A stretch of 64,000 nt of DNA from positions 1 to 64,000 of the forward strand of contig JACPBF010000008.1 of the NCBI GenBank assembly GCA_016180425.1, read 5' to 3'. Below, piece by piece: positions 30,101 to 40,047 of the stretch. Each line of letters starts with the position of its first letter. Positions within the stretch are counted from its first letter, which is position 1. Under the pieces are notes generated by a model. It searched no databases. It was given only the letters and a program-made list of their open reading frames with translations, and was not told the DNA's origin. A program made the translations under genes and the position numbers. Source of the DNA: Elusimicrobiota bacterium. GTDB lineage: Bacteria; Elusimicrobiota; Elusimicrobia; 2-02-FULL-39-32.

Positions 30101-33100
30101 GCACATCCATAAAAGGGCTGTAGTTATGATTGCAAGGATGGCAAGAATTAAGCTAGACTCAATTCTCGCCTGACCATCCTCATTTTTAATTAAACTCATA
30201 ATCATAAGTGATAGACCAGATTTCTCATTAGAAGATGTATCCTGATTCTTTGTAGAAAGAGAGGTTTGTTGAGAAATTTCATCTTTTGAAAAAATAGGGA
30301 ATTGTAATTTGGTTCTCTCATTTGTCCTGAAATTTTGAGAAGCAGTTGCTTCAGTTAAAGGTATTTCTACACTAGCTGGATCACCTGCTTTATAGGTGTC
30401 CGCAGGAGGATAGTTTGTTCCCCATTTTTCTTTAGTTGCAATAGCAGGCTTAAAGGCGATAATGACAGAATTTTTTGTTACTCTTGTTCGGTCAATGGAG
30501 AAGATTGGGCTGCTATTTGTATCACTGTCAAATCGAGCTGCTCTATTCCCTTTATAATCAAATACATCCAATGTCCAGAGCTGTTTTCTAATGATAGTTC
30601 CATGTGTCCAGTATCTCTTCACCCACACATATTTTCCATCAGGGCTAAACGCGATATGATCCACATCCTCATATCCTAACCAATCCATTAAAAACACTTT
30701 TGTCTCTGTGTTCTTATACATATTTTTTAAAACTAAACTAATTTTATTAGTATCTCGATTATGTTCCTTATAAGCTGAAACCACTCCATCAGGGGTAAGC
30801 CATACAGCTACCTGTTGAGATCCGCCAGTCACGCCCAAAGCCTCTAGTTTGCCATCTGATTTTAATTCAAAACCTGCTTCAATGGCTCGATCACTCAACT
30901 TGCCTTGCACAAAAATTAGATCCTTGCCAGATTTAGATTCTAAAACAACATTTTCAATATTTTCTAAATTAGATGCATAACCAACTGTAGCATTGGAAGC
31001 GCTGATTTTAACTCCATCCAATAACCTAATACTCAAGAATTCACCTTTAGAAGTATAAGCAACCGCATGCCTTCCATCTGAACTAAGCACAAAGCCGTTG
31101 ATAGTGGTAAAGGGAGAATATTTCTCTGAATAGGAGATCGCTTTCATTGCTGTTCCATCCAAAGGATTAACTACCCATAAAAAATTTCTCACGACAAAAC
31201 TGCTGGAAGATGCGCCGTCACCAGTAATTACAACTAAACGATTTCCATTTTTATTAAAATCTGAATATTTAATAGCGCCATCAATCTTCACAGTTTTTAC
31301 TTCCCCGGTTTGGCTGTCAGTGATGGTTATGATAGTTTGGGCAAATGGCCCGCCAACGTACGTTGTTTCAAACTTAGCAGTGAACCTTCCACTCATCATC
31401 TCCCAACTTGGTTCCGCAGAAGCTGTAGGAACAGGGCTAGGAGAAACTGCTGGCGAAGGAGATGCTGAAACTGTAGGAACAGGACTAGGAGTAACATTCC
31501 CAAACGTATCGTTACTGATAGAAGGAGTTCTTGTAGGTTCCGGTGTAGGAGAAACTGTTAGAGAAGGAGAGTCTGAAACTAAGGGCTCTGGAGTAGAACC
31601 TAATACAGATTCTATGACTTGAGACTGACCCGTTCCCATGGATGTTGGAATCACTTTTGATGGTAATCCTATTGCTGTACATGACAAAATCGCTGCTAAA
31701 GTTACGAGCCCTATGAACCCTACAATAAAACTATATAAGGTAGAGCCACCGTTCCTAAGTATGCTTAAAATGTTTATTTGTTGAGGAGGAGCTTTGCGTT
31801 GTAAAACAAAAATCAACATTTCCAGAGCTTTTCTATATTGAGAATTCTGTTCTATAGCAACTTGACTTAAACCCGAAGTTTCATATCCAGGGAAAAATTT
31901 CTTAAGCACCCTTTTATATATCTGGACAATCTTTTCACGAACTTCTGGATGTTCTGAAATAATTAAATCAAGAATGGATTGAAATCCAAAACGTAATTGC
32001 TCGTTCTCTCTTTTTCCACTCAAAAACTTCGTTAATCTAGTTATAAATTGATGCACAACACTATATTCATCCTGCGTAAACTGCTCATTAAAGATCATTA
32101 ATTCACGTTTCAGGAAATTAACAAAATCTTCATCTCTTTCTTGCTGATTCACAAATGCTAAAGCCTCTGCCAACTGATCCAAATCTTTAAAATCATGAAT
32201 AGCCTCATTTCTAAAGAAAAACAGAGGGTTAGATCTTGGATCTTGAGAAATATCCCCGGTAATAATATCTACAGTGAAATGACCATCTTTATACCGTACA
32301 TTTGCCCTTAAAGCTGGGGGTGAAAAAGAATCTCCTTCCAGAATCGGCCAAATCTCTTTCATGCTCATGCCAAGGGTAAACTTATTGTAAGGAGCTCCAG
32401 ATTCACTCAACTCAGTAACCAATTTATTTAATTCTTTTGATCCATTGGAATTCACAGTCTCTATCAGCATGGGTTTTCCTGTGTTTGTGTTAAAAATAGC
32501 ATTGCCGCCCTTTTGTTTGTCAGAGTTTGTGACCAATTCTCCTACAAAATGATGCCCATGCTCCAATTGGTAGAGGACAAAAGCCAGCCAGTGTAAATCT
32601 ATGGCTCCTCCATTTATCATGGTTAAATCATTCAAACGATGATAAACCGCCATATCTACTCCCTGATTTCCAAGAATAGTAGATACACTCTCATCCACTA
32701 ACTTTTCTTCTCCACTCCAGTTTAATTGAAATGCCCAGCCCTTTTGATAGTAAAGAGACAAAGTTGCAGACCCATGTCCAAATGGCAGTTCCTCTTCTCC
32801 CGGGTATTGTTCTAATTTTCCAGTTTTATATTGATAGAGCGGGTAATAAGGCTGTCTGATAAAATAAATTTTTTCTGGGTTTAACCCATAAAAATTGTTT
32901 TGTATAAAATCATTTTTAACCTCTTCCCAATGATTTTCATCAATATAAAGAACCATGGGCAAATTAAATATGATCGTTTGAATTTGATCCTGAGAGTAAC
33001 CTTTTAATTTACCTATCTTTTCCAAAAGATACCTATATTGCCACAACTGTCTTTGAGCTAAGGTCAGTTTCTGCGTCTCTTCAGGAAGAGAATTTTTAGC

Positions 33101-36100
33101 ATGTTGAACAGCCATGCGTAACTCTGTAAGTTTTTCTGCCACTTTTTCTTGTGTCTTTTCTGTCTCACTTTTTTTCTTTCTCAAAACCATTTCTCTGATA
33201 GCTTTTAAAATTAGAGTGAGATTGCGGTCATTCGTATTTCCAGTCCCAGAAGAATCGCTAGTCTTTAAAACCCCATCTGCAACATCAATAAGGTCTAAAC
33301 CAAACATGGATCCAACCCCAAGCCGCGTAGCTGCGCCGCCAAACATTAAATGAAAAGAGATTTCTCCTCTTAATAAAAGATCCTCTACTTTTTGCACATA
33401 AATAGCATGATCTTCAGAATCTATAAACTTTTGATATAATGCTTCCGGATTAAGCTCATCTGGCAAAGCAGTATAATCCCCTTCTTTAACATCAACAAAT
33501 TCAGAAGCATTAATTTTATCCACAATTTTTTGTATTCTCTTGTCAATCTCTTGCTTAGTTAATGTACTCTCAGGATTTTGGCGTTGATCAAGTAATCCTT
33601 TAATCTGATCATGATAAGGCTCTAGTTTCTGATAAAGAAGCTCCAGACATCTGTTGACAAAACCATTCTGAATAGAATTATTGCGCGATGCGCGATTTTC
33701 ATCAGTCTGCTCATCCTTACTCGAACCACGATGAGAAACTTCTGGTCCAGCCAATGGACCTGGGGTCTGAGGAGACAAAGGTTCATTTGGTTTTGGATTT
33801 GAATTTGGGTTTATTGGCGGCTCAAGTGGAGCAGCCTCAGTAGGAATACCCACAAAACCAAGAAGAAATTCTCCTAAACTATTCTTAAGCCAAGGATTAG
33901 ATGTTTGTAGCCCAATGCCAAAAATTTTGCTTAAATTCTTAAAACTAAAAAAAGAAGATGAGGAAGCTGATTTCTTATTTTTTACATTTGCTTGAACTTT
34001 GTTTCTAGATTCAGAAGAGGTTAAAGTGACGTTAATACCCAGACTAGTATCTGGACTGCCAGAAGTTTGTGGAACCCCAGCCACTGCTATACCAGCGGTG
34101 TAACCTAAACTTCCAACAATATAACTTCCCTGATTATTAATCGCATTCATATCCTTGGTGAAAATTCCAATAGTGTCGAACTCATCTCGATTTGCAGTTT
34201 CCGGCAGATTGTTCAAATTAATCTCCACCCCATAAACCTTTCCATCTTGAGATACCACTAGACGGTCTGGAATTGGAAATAAGCGAGAGCCAAATTTTCC
34301 AATCTCTATGTCAATATTCTGAATTCCATCTGCTTTAATAGGAAACACAACTAATGGATTTGTGCGATCCGCTCTAGAAAATTCACCTGCTGCAAAAGTC
34401 CATAGGGTTCCGCCAAACCCGCCGCTATCCCTGGCTGCTCCTCTTAATACCTGCACTTTTAAAGCGTCAATTTCAGATCCGGACTCAAGTGTGAATTTAG
34501 TTGCTGTTGTTTTTATAAAATCTTGTCCGCCTTGCGAAATCCTTCTAATAATGGGATTACTAAAGAATGCGCCCGCCACTGAAATACTATTACTCGGTAT
34601 AACGCGCGCAATCACTGGCACATTAGGCGTGGGCTGTGGAGTTGGGGTTGGGCTGGGTGTGGCTGTGGGAGAGGGTGAAGGCTGCGGTGTAGGACGAATA
34701 ACATTTGCATCCAGCTCAAAAAGCACTGGTTTATTAGAAACATAAGTAATTTCGTCAATAGGACCATACTGGGGTAAATTTTCAATCAGTTCAGTAAAAT
34801 AATCGCTCTCATCTAACCGTCCCAATATATTCTCAGTATAGACTACTCTGCCAAATCTTTTTAATTCCAGGTTTATAAAATCGTCCTTTGCCCTTACAGA
34901 GCCAGCAGGAAAAACTGGTTTAACAGCAACCCCATAACTATTGCTTGCGTTAGTAATGGGATTTACGAATAATAAAGAAAACCCGCCTCCCAAAACATCT
35001 TTAACATCAAGCACTGTGGTTGTTCTTCCATTGCGTACAGGTCCATTAAAATTACGGATCGTTTGACGGCCAATCACTACAACTTCACTTGCCACAGGTT
35101 CTAAAGAAGGGGTTCCACCTTTAGTCACCTGAATAAGAGGAGCAATAGAAGCGCTTGCGTCTGGTGTGGCTGAAGGGCTGGCGGATGCTGTAGTTGAAGA
35201 GCTGGGACGCTTAATGTTCGCATCCACTTCAAACAGCATTGGTTTATTGGAAACATAAGTAATTTCGTCAATAGGGCCATACTGGGGTAAATTTTCAATG
35301 AATGTGGTGAAAAAATCAGCTTCATTTAATCTTTCTAACAAATTCTCATCATACACAACTCTGCCAAATCTTTTTAATTCCACTCTTACATAATCATTCT
35401 TTTCTTTTACGAAACCAGCAGGGAAAACTGGCTTTACAACTACTCCATAACTATTGCTTGCATTTGTAATGGCATCTGCGAACACTAAAGAAAAACCGCC
35501 TCCCAAAACATCTTTAACATCCACTACAGTGGTTGTTCTTCCATTGCGCAGAGTGCCATTAAAATTAATAATGGTTTGACGGCCAATACGCGCCATTTCT
35601 TTTGCCACAGGTTCTGCGGTAGGATCTCCCCCCTTAGTGACTTTAATTAAAGGTGAAATAGAAGCGCTTGCGTCTGGCGTGGTTGAAGGGCTAAAAGGCT
35701 TATTGATCAACACTTTTTTATCTTTTGGATTTATTCTAACTCTAAATGATCCTTCATTTTCCCAAGCGGCTGTATATCGTTTATTGAAAAATATCCCTAT
35801 TCCATCCACACGATCCGTAAGAATCGCATATTGAGCTATATCTTTATGCCCAAAATTAATTTTAGGATCCTTCATTTTCCCTTTTTCAAAACCTTGCACA
35901 GACTTTTCAAAATATTTATTGCCTGAACCTCCATTCGCCGGGGTGGCATCTTCAATTTCCATTGAAGGCTGGCTAGGGCCATTAATTATTTCCAGAGAAA
36001 ATGGCGTTATGTTTTGATTCTGTAAATCAAGCCCTTGGTTCGGTTTACCTAATTTAAGGAAAACTCCAGCTACTTCATCTTGAGATTCTGGCTCGCTATA

Positions 36101-38833
36101 TTTCCAGTCAACTACAAAAGTAGTTTCACTTTCTGGTTTTATTTTTACAAATGAACCAACCCGCACCACATCCGTAATATCTAGTTCAGATAAATCGCCT
36201 TCATTAAAATCTGAAACATCCAAAACAGACTGAATGCCAACAGCTTTTAATAGTTGAGGCGGTAAAGGACACCCGCCTAAAGGAAAGGATAAGAGCGCTG
36301 CGGCTAAAATAGAGACAAACCTAGTTGTTGGTTTACTAAAAAAACGAGAGGTTCTATCACCCCCTGGAAAAATAGCCGGTTTTTCTACTTGCTCTATAAT
36401 GGTTGATTTCCTGCCTTCTAAAAGAGCTAGACCGATAAAAGCTAACGCAATAATAACAGCAACTAAAATAACTCCGGGAACTGTTAAAGCTAAACCGTTA
36501 GGGGAATAGAAAGCATTTGTCATTATAAGAACGGGTATGCCAACTATGAGAGCAGCTGCGCCTTGCATATATTGAGTTGGAATCTTTCGAACAAACTGCG
36601 CGGCTCTAGCTAAAATGTGGGCTGGCTTTACTCCGCTTACCAGAACCCGTCCTTGTTCAGAGCCAATTTCCGCTGCAACGCCCGCGTCTAGTTCATCCAC
36701 TCCATCCAAAAGATTTAATTCAGTTAATGTCTCTTTTGGATTTTCTAACAATTTTTTGTTTAGAGCTTTGTCCTCACTTTTAATTGGAGTCCATACTTTA
36801 ATTACCTTACCATTGCGATTAATTTCCGCTTTATAAATTGATCCTGTTTGTTGAGCATGAATAACTTTTTCCATGCTGCCGGAAATCTTTTTGCCTTTTA
36901 ATTTGCTTAAAATAGGAGTAAATGTATCCAATGCGCCTTGCGCGCCAATGCCTTTTGCAGTATCTGGATACTCGCTTGCAAGCAAAGATGCTAAAGAAAC
37001 TTTTTCCGGCAAAAACATTTTTTCTAAGGGAATCAGCCCTCTTTTAAAACCATTTAAAGGATGATATTCTTTGTCAACTTTTGCCACATCCATTCTAGGT
37101 CTTACAGTAATAAAAGAAACTCCCTTTGCCTTTAAAGACTCCTCAATTCCTGAACTATGATAACCCCCGGCAATTAAAACACTGATCTTTTGCTCTTTTT
37201 GTTTCATCCTTTCTGCTAATTGGCTGGTAAAGATTCCATTTCTTTCTTCAGAAAGACGGCTGAATTTCTCTACGTTTTTAAGCACCTCTTTTACCTGTTG
37301 AAATTCTGCTTGATCTTCTGATTGACTATTTTTTCCTTCTAATTTGGCGATTTTTTCTGGAATCTTTGTTAGTTCTTTTTCTCTCTTTAAATAATCCTGC
37401 CATTCCTCAACATTCAAACTAAAATTTAAACCCTTATTCATCAAACTAAAATCTTTATCCAGTTCATAAACTTCGGCCATTAAAGGATTGGCGCTGATCT
37501 TCTCTTTAAAAACTTTGTCGCTAAAATTTTTAAGCTCTTCAAACAATTTTTCCCGATCAATCCCTTCTACTTTTACAAGATACTGAATGTATTTTTTAAT
37601 TTCAGGAGTCAGCTTAAGATCCACAAGACTTGCGCGCTCAATTAAATGATTATAAAACTCCGCATATCCTATGCTGCCTAAACGGTAAAGCAAACTCTCT
37701 TGCAGCAACTCCACCAACTTACCTTGAGATAATTTCTGTGTAAGTTTTTCCAGTAATTCTCTTTGTTTTTTCTCAACTATTTTAAAATCTATCTCTTTTT
37801 CAATATGGTAGGCATTTAAATATTGTGCCAGATTAGAAAAATTTCTATCTTCTTCCCCAAAAGTTTTAGAAGTTGCTTCCTGCAAAGCTCCTGCCCAATC
37901 TCCTAACTTTATTTCACCATTCTCATATTTTTGTTTAGTTTGATCTAATCTTTTTAAATCCTCGCTATAAATTCTTGCTTTAAGGCTGGCAATCTTTAAA
38001 TGAGTGGAGTCTTGCCAATGCTTTATTTCATTATTCTTTCCTAAAGTCTCTTTAAAACTTTTAACTTGATCTAAATATTTTTCTTTCTTTTCCACGCCAT
38101 AAAATTCTACCTGACCTTTTCCTTTGCTTAAACCAGCCACCTCCACTCCAGTTAAAATTCCTTTCCTTAATAAATAGCCTGCCACTTCCCTTAAGCTCTC
38201 TTGATCTGGATTATTTCTCCATTTTTCTATCCCTTGCATAACTCCTTCTGCGCCTTCCACTCCCACTACATTCACTCCCAACCCCATAAATTCCTTTATT
38301 AGGAAAGCGATATTTTTCTGCACGCTATAGATTTCATGGGCATCTTGGACATGGATTACAAGAGGCATTTTTGCATCTAAATTAAACTCCTTGATTCTGT
38401 TTGTATCAGACTCAATATTTACTTTCTGACCCTCTGCTAAATAAACTCTTTCTATTTCGCCAAACTGCTCGATTCTATTTACTAAATAGGAAGGCAATTT
38501 AAGCTTTTGAGATTTTGCATTGGATTTATGTTGTAAAGAGGGACTTATGGTTTTAGACAAGCTTTCTAATAACTCTGGACTCACTCCTTTAGGCATTAAC
38601 ATCCCATTGCCAATCACGGTTTGAAAATTAGCAGCAGAGGCGATCTGAGTATAATTATTTTCTTGATCCTCAGAGCTTTTTTTCAGCTGTTCTACCGCAG
38701 TCTTCCTTTCTTGCCAAATAGAGGCCTGGGCAAAAGGCGCGGCCACTATGGTAAAAAGAAAACTAACTGCCACTGCTGCGCCAGTTGTTTGCAGCCAATT
38801 TTTATTGTTCTTTTCCGTCCAGAACTTAATCAT
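27128..38833 (-). CDS. Giant mosaic envelope protein (3,901 codons)
   Basis: Signal peptide at residues 12-38 (ends Ala-Gln-Ala). About 150-590 is a domain I recognise from Omnitrophota giant proteins (IHVQDAHEIYSVQKN, later AGGYHSSGIEESLK), possibly related to the TraB/TIKI fold. Membrane helices near 760-815 precede a lipoprotein-like segment ending Pro-Leu-Gly-Gly-Cys at about 855. Tandem units of about 170 residues start near 1068 and 1240, with a third diverged one after a Pro/Thr/Ser linker near 1385. About 1710-2345 resembles UDP-sugar pyrophosphorylases (GGAATRLG near 1829, LPMVLYIDEN, a His-Gly box near 2020). A second lipobox-like Cys is near 2385. Propeller-like domains lie at about 2480-2810 and 3135-3460, separated by several helices and a third lipobox-like Cys near 3055. 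A final helix near 3560 precedes a 325-residue C-terminal domain. Ribosome site GGTGGTG precedes the ATG. Whole-protein function unknown. Confidence 0.88.
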   Translation of the reverse strand: MIKFWTEKNNKNWLQTTGAAVAVSFLFTIVAAPFAQASIWQERKTAVEQLKKSSEDQENNYTQIASAANFQTVIGNGMLMPKGVSPELLESLSKTISPSLQHKSNAKSQKLKLPSYLVNRIEQFGEIERVYLAEGQKVNIESDTNRIKEFNLDAKMPLVIHVQDAHEIYSVQKNIAFLIKEFMGLGVNVVGVEGAEGVMQGIEKWRNNPDQESLREVAGYLLRKGILTGVEVAGLSKGKGQVEFYGVEKKEKYLDQVKSFKETLGKNNEIKHWQDSTHLKIASLKARIYSEDLKRLDQTKQKYENGEIKLGDWAGALQEATSKTFGEEDRNFSNLAQYLNAYHIEKEIDFKIVEKKQRELLEKLTQKLSQGKLVELLQESLLYRLGSIGYAEFYNHLIERASLVDLKLTPEIKKYIQYLVKVEGIDREKLFEELKNFSDKVFKEKISANPLMAEVYELDKDFSLMNKGLNFSLNVEEWQDYLKREKELTKIPEKIAKLEGKNSQSEDQAEFQQVKEVLKNVEKFSRLSEERNGIFTSQLAERMKQKEQKISVLIAGGYHSSGIEESLKAKGVSFITVRPRMDVAKVDKEYHPLNGFKRGLIPLEKMFLPEKVSLASLLASEYPDTAKGIGAQGALDTFTPILSKLKGKKISGSMEKVIHAQQTGSIYKAEINRNGKVIKVWTPIKSEDKALNKKLLENPKETLTELNLLDGVDELDAGVAAEIGSEQGRVLVSGVKPAHILARAAQFVRKIPTQYMQGAAALIVGIPVLIMTNAFYSPNGLALTVPGVILVAVIIALAFIGLALLEGRKSTIIEQVEKPAIFPGGDRTSRFFSKPTTRFVSILAAALLSFPLGGCPLPPQLLKAVGIQSVLDVSDFNEGDLSELDITDVVRVGSFVKIKPESETTFVVDWKYSEPESQDEVAGVFLKLGKPNQGLDLQNQNITPFSLEIINGPSQPSMEIEDATPANGGSGNKYFEKSVQGFEKGKMKDPKINFGHKDIAQYAILTDRVDGIGIFFNKRYTAAWENEGSFRVRINPKDKKVLINKPFSPSTTPDASASISPLIKVTKGGDPTAEPVAKEMARIGRQTIINFNGTLRNGRTTTVVDVKDVLGGGFSLVFADAITNASNSYGVVVKPVFPAGFVKEKNDYVRVELKRFGRVVYDENLLERLNEADFFTTFIENLPQYGPIDEITYVSNKPMLFEVDANIKRPSSSTTASASPSATPDASASIAPLIQVTKGGTPSLEPVASEVVVIGRQTIRNFNGPVRNGRTTTVLDVKDVLGGGFSLLFVNPITNASNSYGVAVKPVFPAGSVRAKDDFINLELKRFGRVVYTENILGRLDESDYFTELIENLPQYGPIDEITYVSNKPVLFELDANVIRPTPQPSPSPTATPSPTPTPQPTPNVPVIARVIPSNSISVAGAFFSNPIIRRISQGGQDFIKTTATKFTLESGSEIDALKVQVLRGAARDSGGFGGTLWTFAAGEFSRADRTNPLVVFPIKADGIQNIDIEIGKFGSRLFPIPDRLVVSQDGKVYGVEINLNNLPETANRDEFDTIGIFTKDMNAINNQGSYIVGSLGYTAGIAVAGVPQTSGSPDTSLGINVTLTSSESRNKVQANVKNKKSASSSSFFSFKNLSKIFGIGLQTSNPWLKNSLGEFLLGFVGIPTEAAPLEPPINPNSNPKPNEPLSPQTPGPLAGPEVSHRGSSKDEQTDENRASRNNSIQNGFVNRCLELLYQKLEPYHDQIKGLLDQRQNPESTLTKQEIDKRIQKIVDKINASEFVDVKEGDYTALPDELNPEALYQKFIDSEDHAIYVQKVEDLLLRGEISFHLMFGGAATRLGVGSMFGLDLIDVADGVLKTSDSSGTGNTNDRNLTLILKAIREMVLRKKKSETEKTQEKVAEKLTELRMAVQHAKNSLPEETQKLTLAQRQLWQYRYLLEKIGKLKGYSQDQIQTIIFNLPMVLYIDENHWEEVKNDFIQNNFYGLNPEKIYFIRQPYYPLYQYKTGKLEQYPGEEELPFGHGSATLSLYYQKGWAFQLNWSGEEKLVDESVSTILGNQGVDMAVYHRLNDLTMINGGAIDLHWLAFVLYQLEHGHHFVGELVTNSDKQKGGNAIFNTNTGKPMLIETVNSNGSKELNKLVTELSESGAPYNKFTLGMSMKEIWPILEGDSFSPPALRANVRYKDGHFTVDIITGDISQDPRSNPLFFFRNEAIHDFKDLDQLAEALAFVNQQERDEDFVNFLKRELMIFNEQFTQDEYSVVHQFITRLTKFLSGKRENEQLRFGFQSILDLIISEHPEVREKIVQIYKRVLKKFFPGYETSGLSQVAIEQNSQYRKALEMLIFVLQRKAPPQQINILSILRNGGSTLYSFIVGFIGLVTLAAILSCTAIGLPSKVIPTSMGTGQSQVIESVLGSTPEPLVSDSPSLTVSPTPEPTRTPSISNDTFGNVTPSPVPTVSASPSPAVSPSPVPTASAEPSWEMMSGRFTAKFETTYVGGPFAQTIITITDSQTGEVKTVKIDGAIKYSDFNKNGNRLVVITGDGASSSSFVVRNFLWVVNPLDGTAMKAISYSEKYSPFTTINGFVLSSDGRHAVAYTSKGEFLSIRLLDGVKISASNATVGYASNLENIENVVLESKSGKDLIFVQGKLSDRAIEAGFELKSDGKLEALGVTGGSQQVAVWLTPDGVVSAYKEHNRDTNKISLVLKNMYKNTETKVFLMDWLGYEDVDHIAFSPDGKYVWVKRYWTHGTIIRKQLWTLDVFDYKGNRAARFDSDTNSSPIFSIDRTRVTKNSVIIAFKPAIATKEKWGTNYPPADTYKAGDPASVEIPLTEATASQNFRTNERTKLQFPIFSKDEISQQTSLSTKNQDTSSNEKSGLSLMIMSLIKNEDGQARIESSLILAILAIITTALLWMCAPVAHAAVLLSGSASVSKAQLFSGTNAAAPLNYFVANTLVLAAAVAAVVFVVGMILYATKDDAQKKEMDQALTRLAGVSAIFSAIILLSGSMAFALPNIPNLLGMAPVLMAAIVAGTYFQKKILKALQKFKLVFGTMALAILAACNISGNPVTTPQVAISAPINVPAIVSPTNAPLDSEGKVIPVIETKTETNVPVAIVQTPDPQTQTAIQPTPQPAVSPTAPTGWDMISDKFTVKFEVKQANIGVPYYQTIVTLRDNQIGKETIVPIDGALKYSEFNKTGNRLVIISKDGATPSSFVVRNFLWVIDPIEGNAEKVIDIQQKYSPFTDLKGFVLSSNGKYAMVYTASDLRVVRLEDRTQIKNISINVGYMNLFTGVETVALETKAGKDFIFANGQYNDSLLEIGHELETDGNLKWLGITAGTLKTDYYYDGGAKLIRATLLDQDHLKIQYEKIGSPNDTTAIEINLFSSLAGAQADHVAFSPDGKTLWVRAHAGNDQMLVLLEPNGNELRRFNLDSKERKIFSIDHVRFNSNSVSVDYKPSVPALYTDTKPGDQETEELLLNHTVQDQSLQSSESSRISQSSLKDRQSLHKTLAILAGVGAVVIDTLKNLVSHALPTDASASIAIQSLPTAPAGFGSILLPVLAIVVPLALAVIAYTWLTTPSVKMTKTLAKVNDQLAILSRTLPYMTQTERDEALKPLENDLKTIYQDQGIKKEFGNKDIIAEAYGIAGSMGVEISEDINRYFKAKNVEVSSLPLDRLFPEVRSTYLQDWIEFKRMEVTMDQTEFLKNIKDKLGLEKKKELTYQRFIKNYSYGYGKGAVVQVARDTRIKPGKQAPNLGHGVRWIDVQDIQLSFVKNDVQDSLEQIEKEELRGLLLLGKSQAELLKVLDEKHRLILNQAVKNGKVRLLAYENVKNGIALDSIYRETMRWGWKGVSVDFLTNDLNRLNESFAYANMIQTVLMTASGMKLVQGLVNDVSERALEHQVLVINQ

Positions 38834-38907
38834 TTTAAATCACCACCTTTTTTATACCTTTGATTGTTTGTTTCATCTTAAGATACATATACAACTAAAT
38901 CTGATAA

Positions 38908-38949
38908 CTTTTCTTAAACTTTTTGTAACATTTTTGTAACATTTTTGTA
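38908..38949 (-). promoter_or_regulatory. Pho-box-like repeat upstream of the second giant gene
   Basis: On the minus strand four half-sites with 11-bp period: ATACAAAAAT, GTTACAAAAAT, GTTACAAAAA, GTTTAAGAAAAG. After 16 bases comes TATATG as a possible -10 box. Thirty-nine bases are identical to the element before the first giant gene at 19601. It ends about 75 bp before the ATG. Confidence 0.6.
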
Positions 38950-39034
38950 TGTTTTCATAGATTTTTTTACTTGATTTAAATGCGCTATTTTTGCCATTTT
39001 CATATTTTCCTTAAATAACCCTATTAAAATTCGT

Positions 39035-39238
39035 TTATTTTTCAACTTTTACCTTTAATTCAGCTTCTATGATGCCGCAAAGCTCATCTGATGTGACCTT
39101 AAGGGGTGATTTAATCTTAAAATAGTTCCTCATGGTTTCTCCGCACTCTTGGATAACCCTAAGGGCAAGTTTTCTATCCCCCTGGCAGAACTTTTTAATC
39201 GCCTCATATTCCACTTGAATTATTTCTGATTCACTCAT
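39035..39238 (-). CDS. Small hypothetical protein
   Basis: A 67-residue acidic/basic helical protein without membrane segment or signal. It contains two Cys residues and alternating Glu/Lys, and ends Val-Lys-Val-Glu-Lys. The ATG follows AAAAGGTG, a reasonable ribosome site. It has its own upstream Pho-box-like element (39307-39345), which supports real expression. No family recognised. Confidence 0.6.
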   Translation of the reverse strand: MSESEIIQVEYEAIKKFCQGDRKLALRVIQECGETMRNYFKIKSPLKVTSDELCGIIEAELKVKVEK

Positions 39239-39306
39239 TTGATTTCACCTTTTTTGATTTTAAACATTTCCATCTTACAATCCAAGTGTAACAGACCCTT
39301 TATAAA

Positions 39307-39345
39307 TTTTCTTAAACAAATTGCAACATTTTTGTAACATTTTTT
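39307..39345 (-). promoter_or_regulatory. Pho-box-like repeat, third copy
   Basis: Minus strand: ATGTTACAAAA, ATGTTGCAATTT, GTTTAAGAAAA, keeping the 11-bp period with two or three changes. TACACT about 15 bases downstream may be a -10 box. It precedes the 67-residue gene by about 70 bp. Confidence 0.5.
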
Positions 39346-39399
39346 CCCACCATTTTACCTTCAAAAATCTCTATTTAAAAAAACCTTTACCTAATTAAA

Positions 39400-39927
39400 T
39401 TATGGTTTAAACCCAATTCTAATTGGAGATTTTTTTGAAGAAATCATTAGTCTTTTTATAGCCTCAATAATTTTTTGAAATTTCCCGTCCTGCTCTTTTA
39501 ATTTCAATCTAACTTCTGTTTCCAAATCCTCAATTTTCTTTGCAAGTTCCTTATTAATAATTGCGCTTTGCCTTAGCTTAATAAAAGCGCGCATGATAAG
39601 AATGTTAACCTGAATAGCTCTCCTACTATTCAATACCGAAGACAACATCGCCACGCCATGTTCAGAAAATACAAGAGGCAGATATTTTGAGTGTTTTCCA
39701 CGACCATCCTCTTTTAAGATCACAAAATGTGATCTTAAAAATTTCAATTCTTTTAGTGAACATTTAAACATAAAGTCCTCTGGAAATCTTTCCTTATTTC
39801 TTCTTACAGCTTGATTCAGCACCCTTGTAGTAACTCCATAAAGTTCTGCAAGATCTCTATCCAACATTACCCTCTGCCCGCGAATTAAAAAAATCTTGTT
39901 TTCCACTGATTCAATAGAGAATGACAT
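39400..39927 (-). CDS. ORF6N domain protein
   Basis: A 175-residue DNA-binding-type protein of the ORF6N family (Bro/KilA-N group) common in phages and mobile islands. The domain spans about residues 5-115: Leu-Ile-Arg-Gly-Gln-Arg-Val-Met-Leu-Asp-Arg-Asp-Leu-Ala-Glu-Leu-Tyr, then Asn-Gln-Ala-Val-Arg-Arg-Asn, Arg-Phe-Pro-Glu-Asp-Phe-Met-Phe and Phe-Ser-Glu-His-Gly-Val-Ala-Met-Leu-Ser. A coiled-coil tail (about 120-160) ends with a short basic/Pro segment. Monocistronic; a GGAGAA ribosome site lies before the ATG. Its cellular role is unclear in this family; gene regulation is a guess. Confidence 0.88.
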   Translation of the reverse strand: MSFSIESVENKIFLIRGQRVMLDRDLAELYGVTTRVLNQAVRRNKERFPEDFMFKCSLKELKFLRSHFVILKEDGRGKHSKYLPLVFSEHGVAMLSSVLNSRRAIQVNILIMRAFIKLRQSAIINKELAKKIEDLETEVRLKLKEQDGKFQKIIEAIKRLMISSKKSPIRIGFKP

Positions 39928-40047
39928 TTTTGATTGTTCTCCTTTTATATTTGAAGCAATTGGTTTATAGAAAGTATAAATTTCATCTTTTAAAACTACA
40001 ATATTAAATTATTTCCATCTAGGCAGGAAAACTTTTTAAAAGAATCT

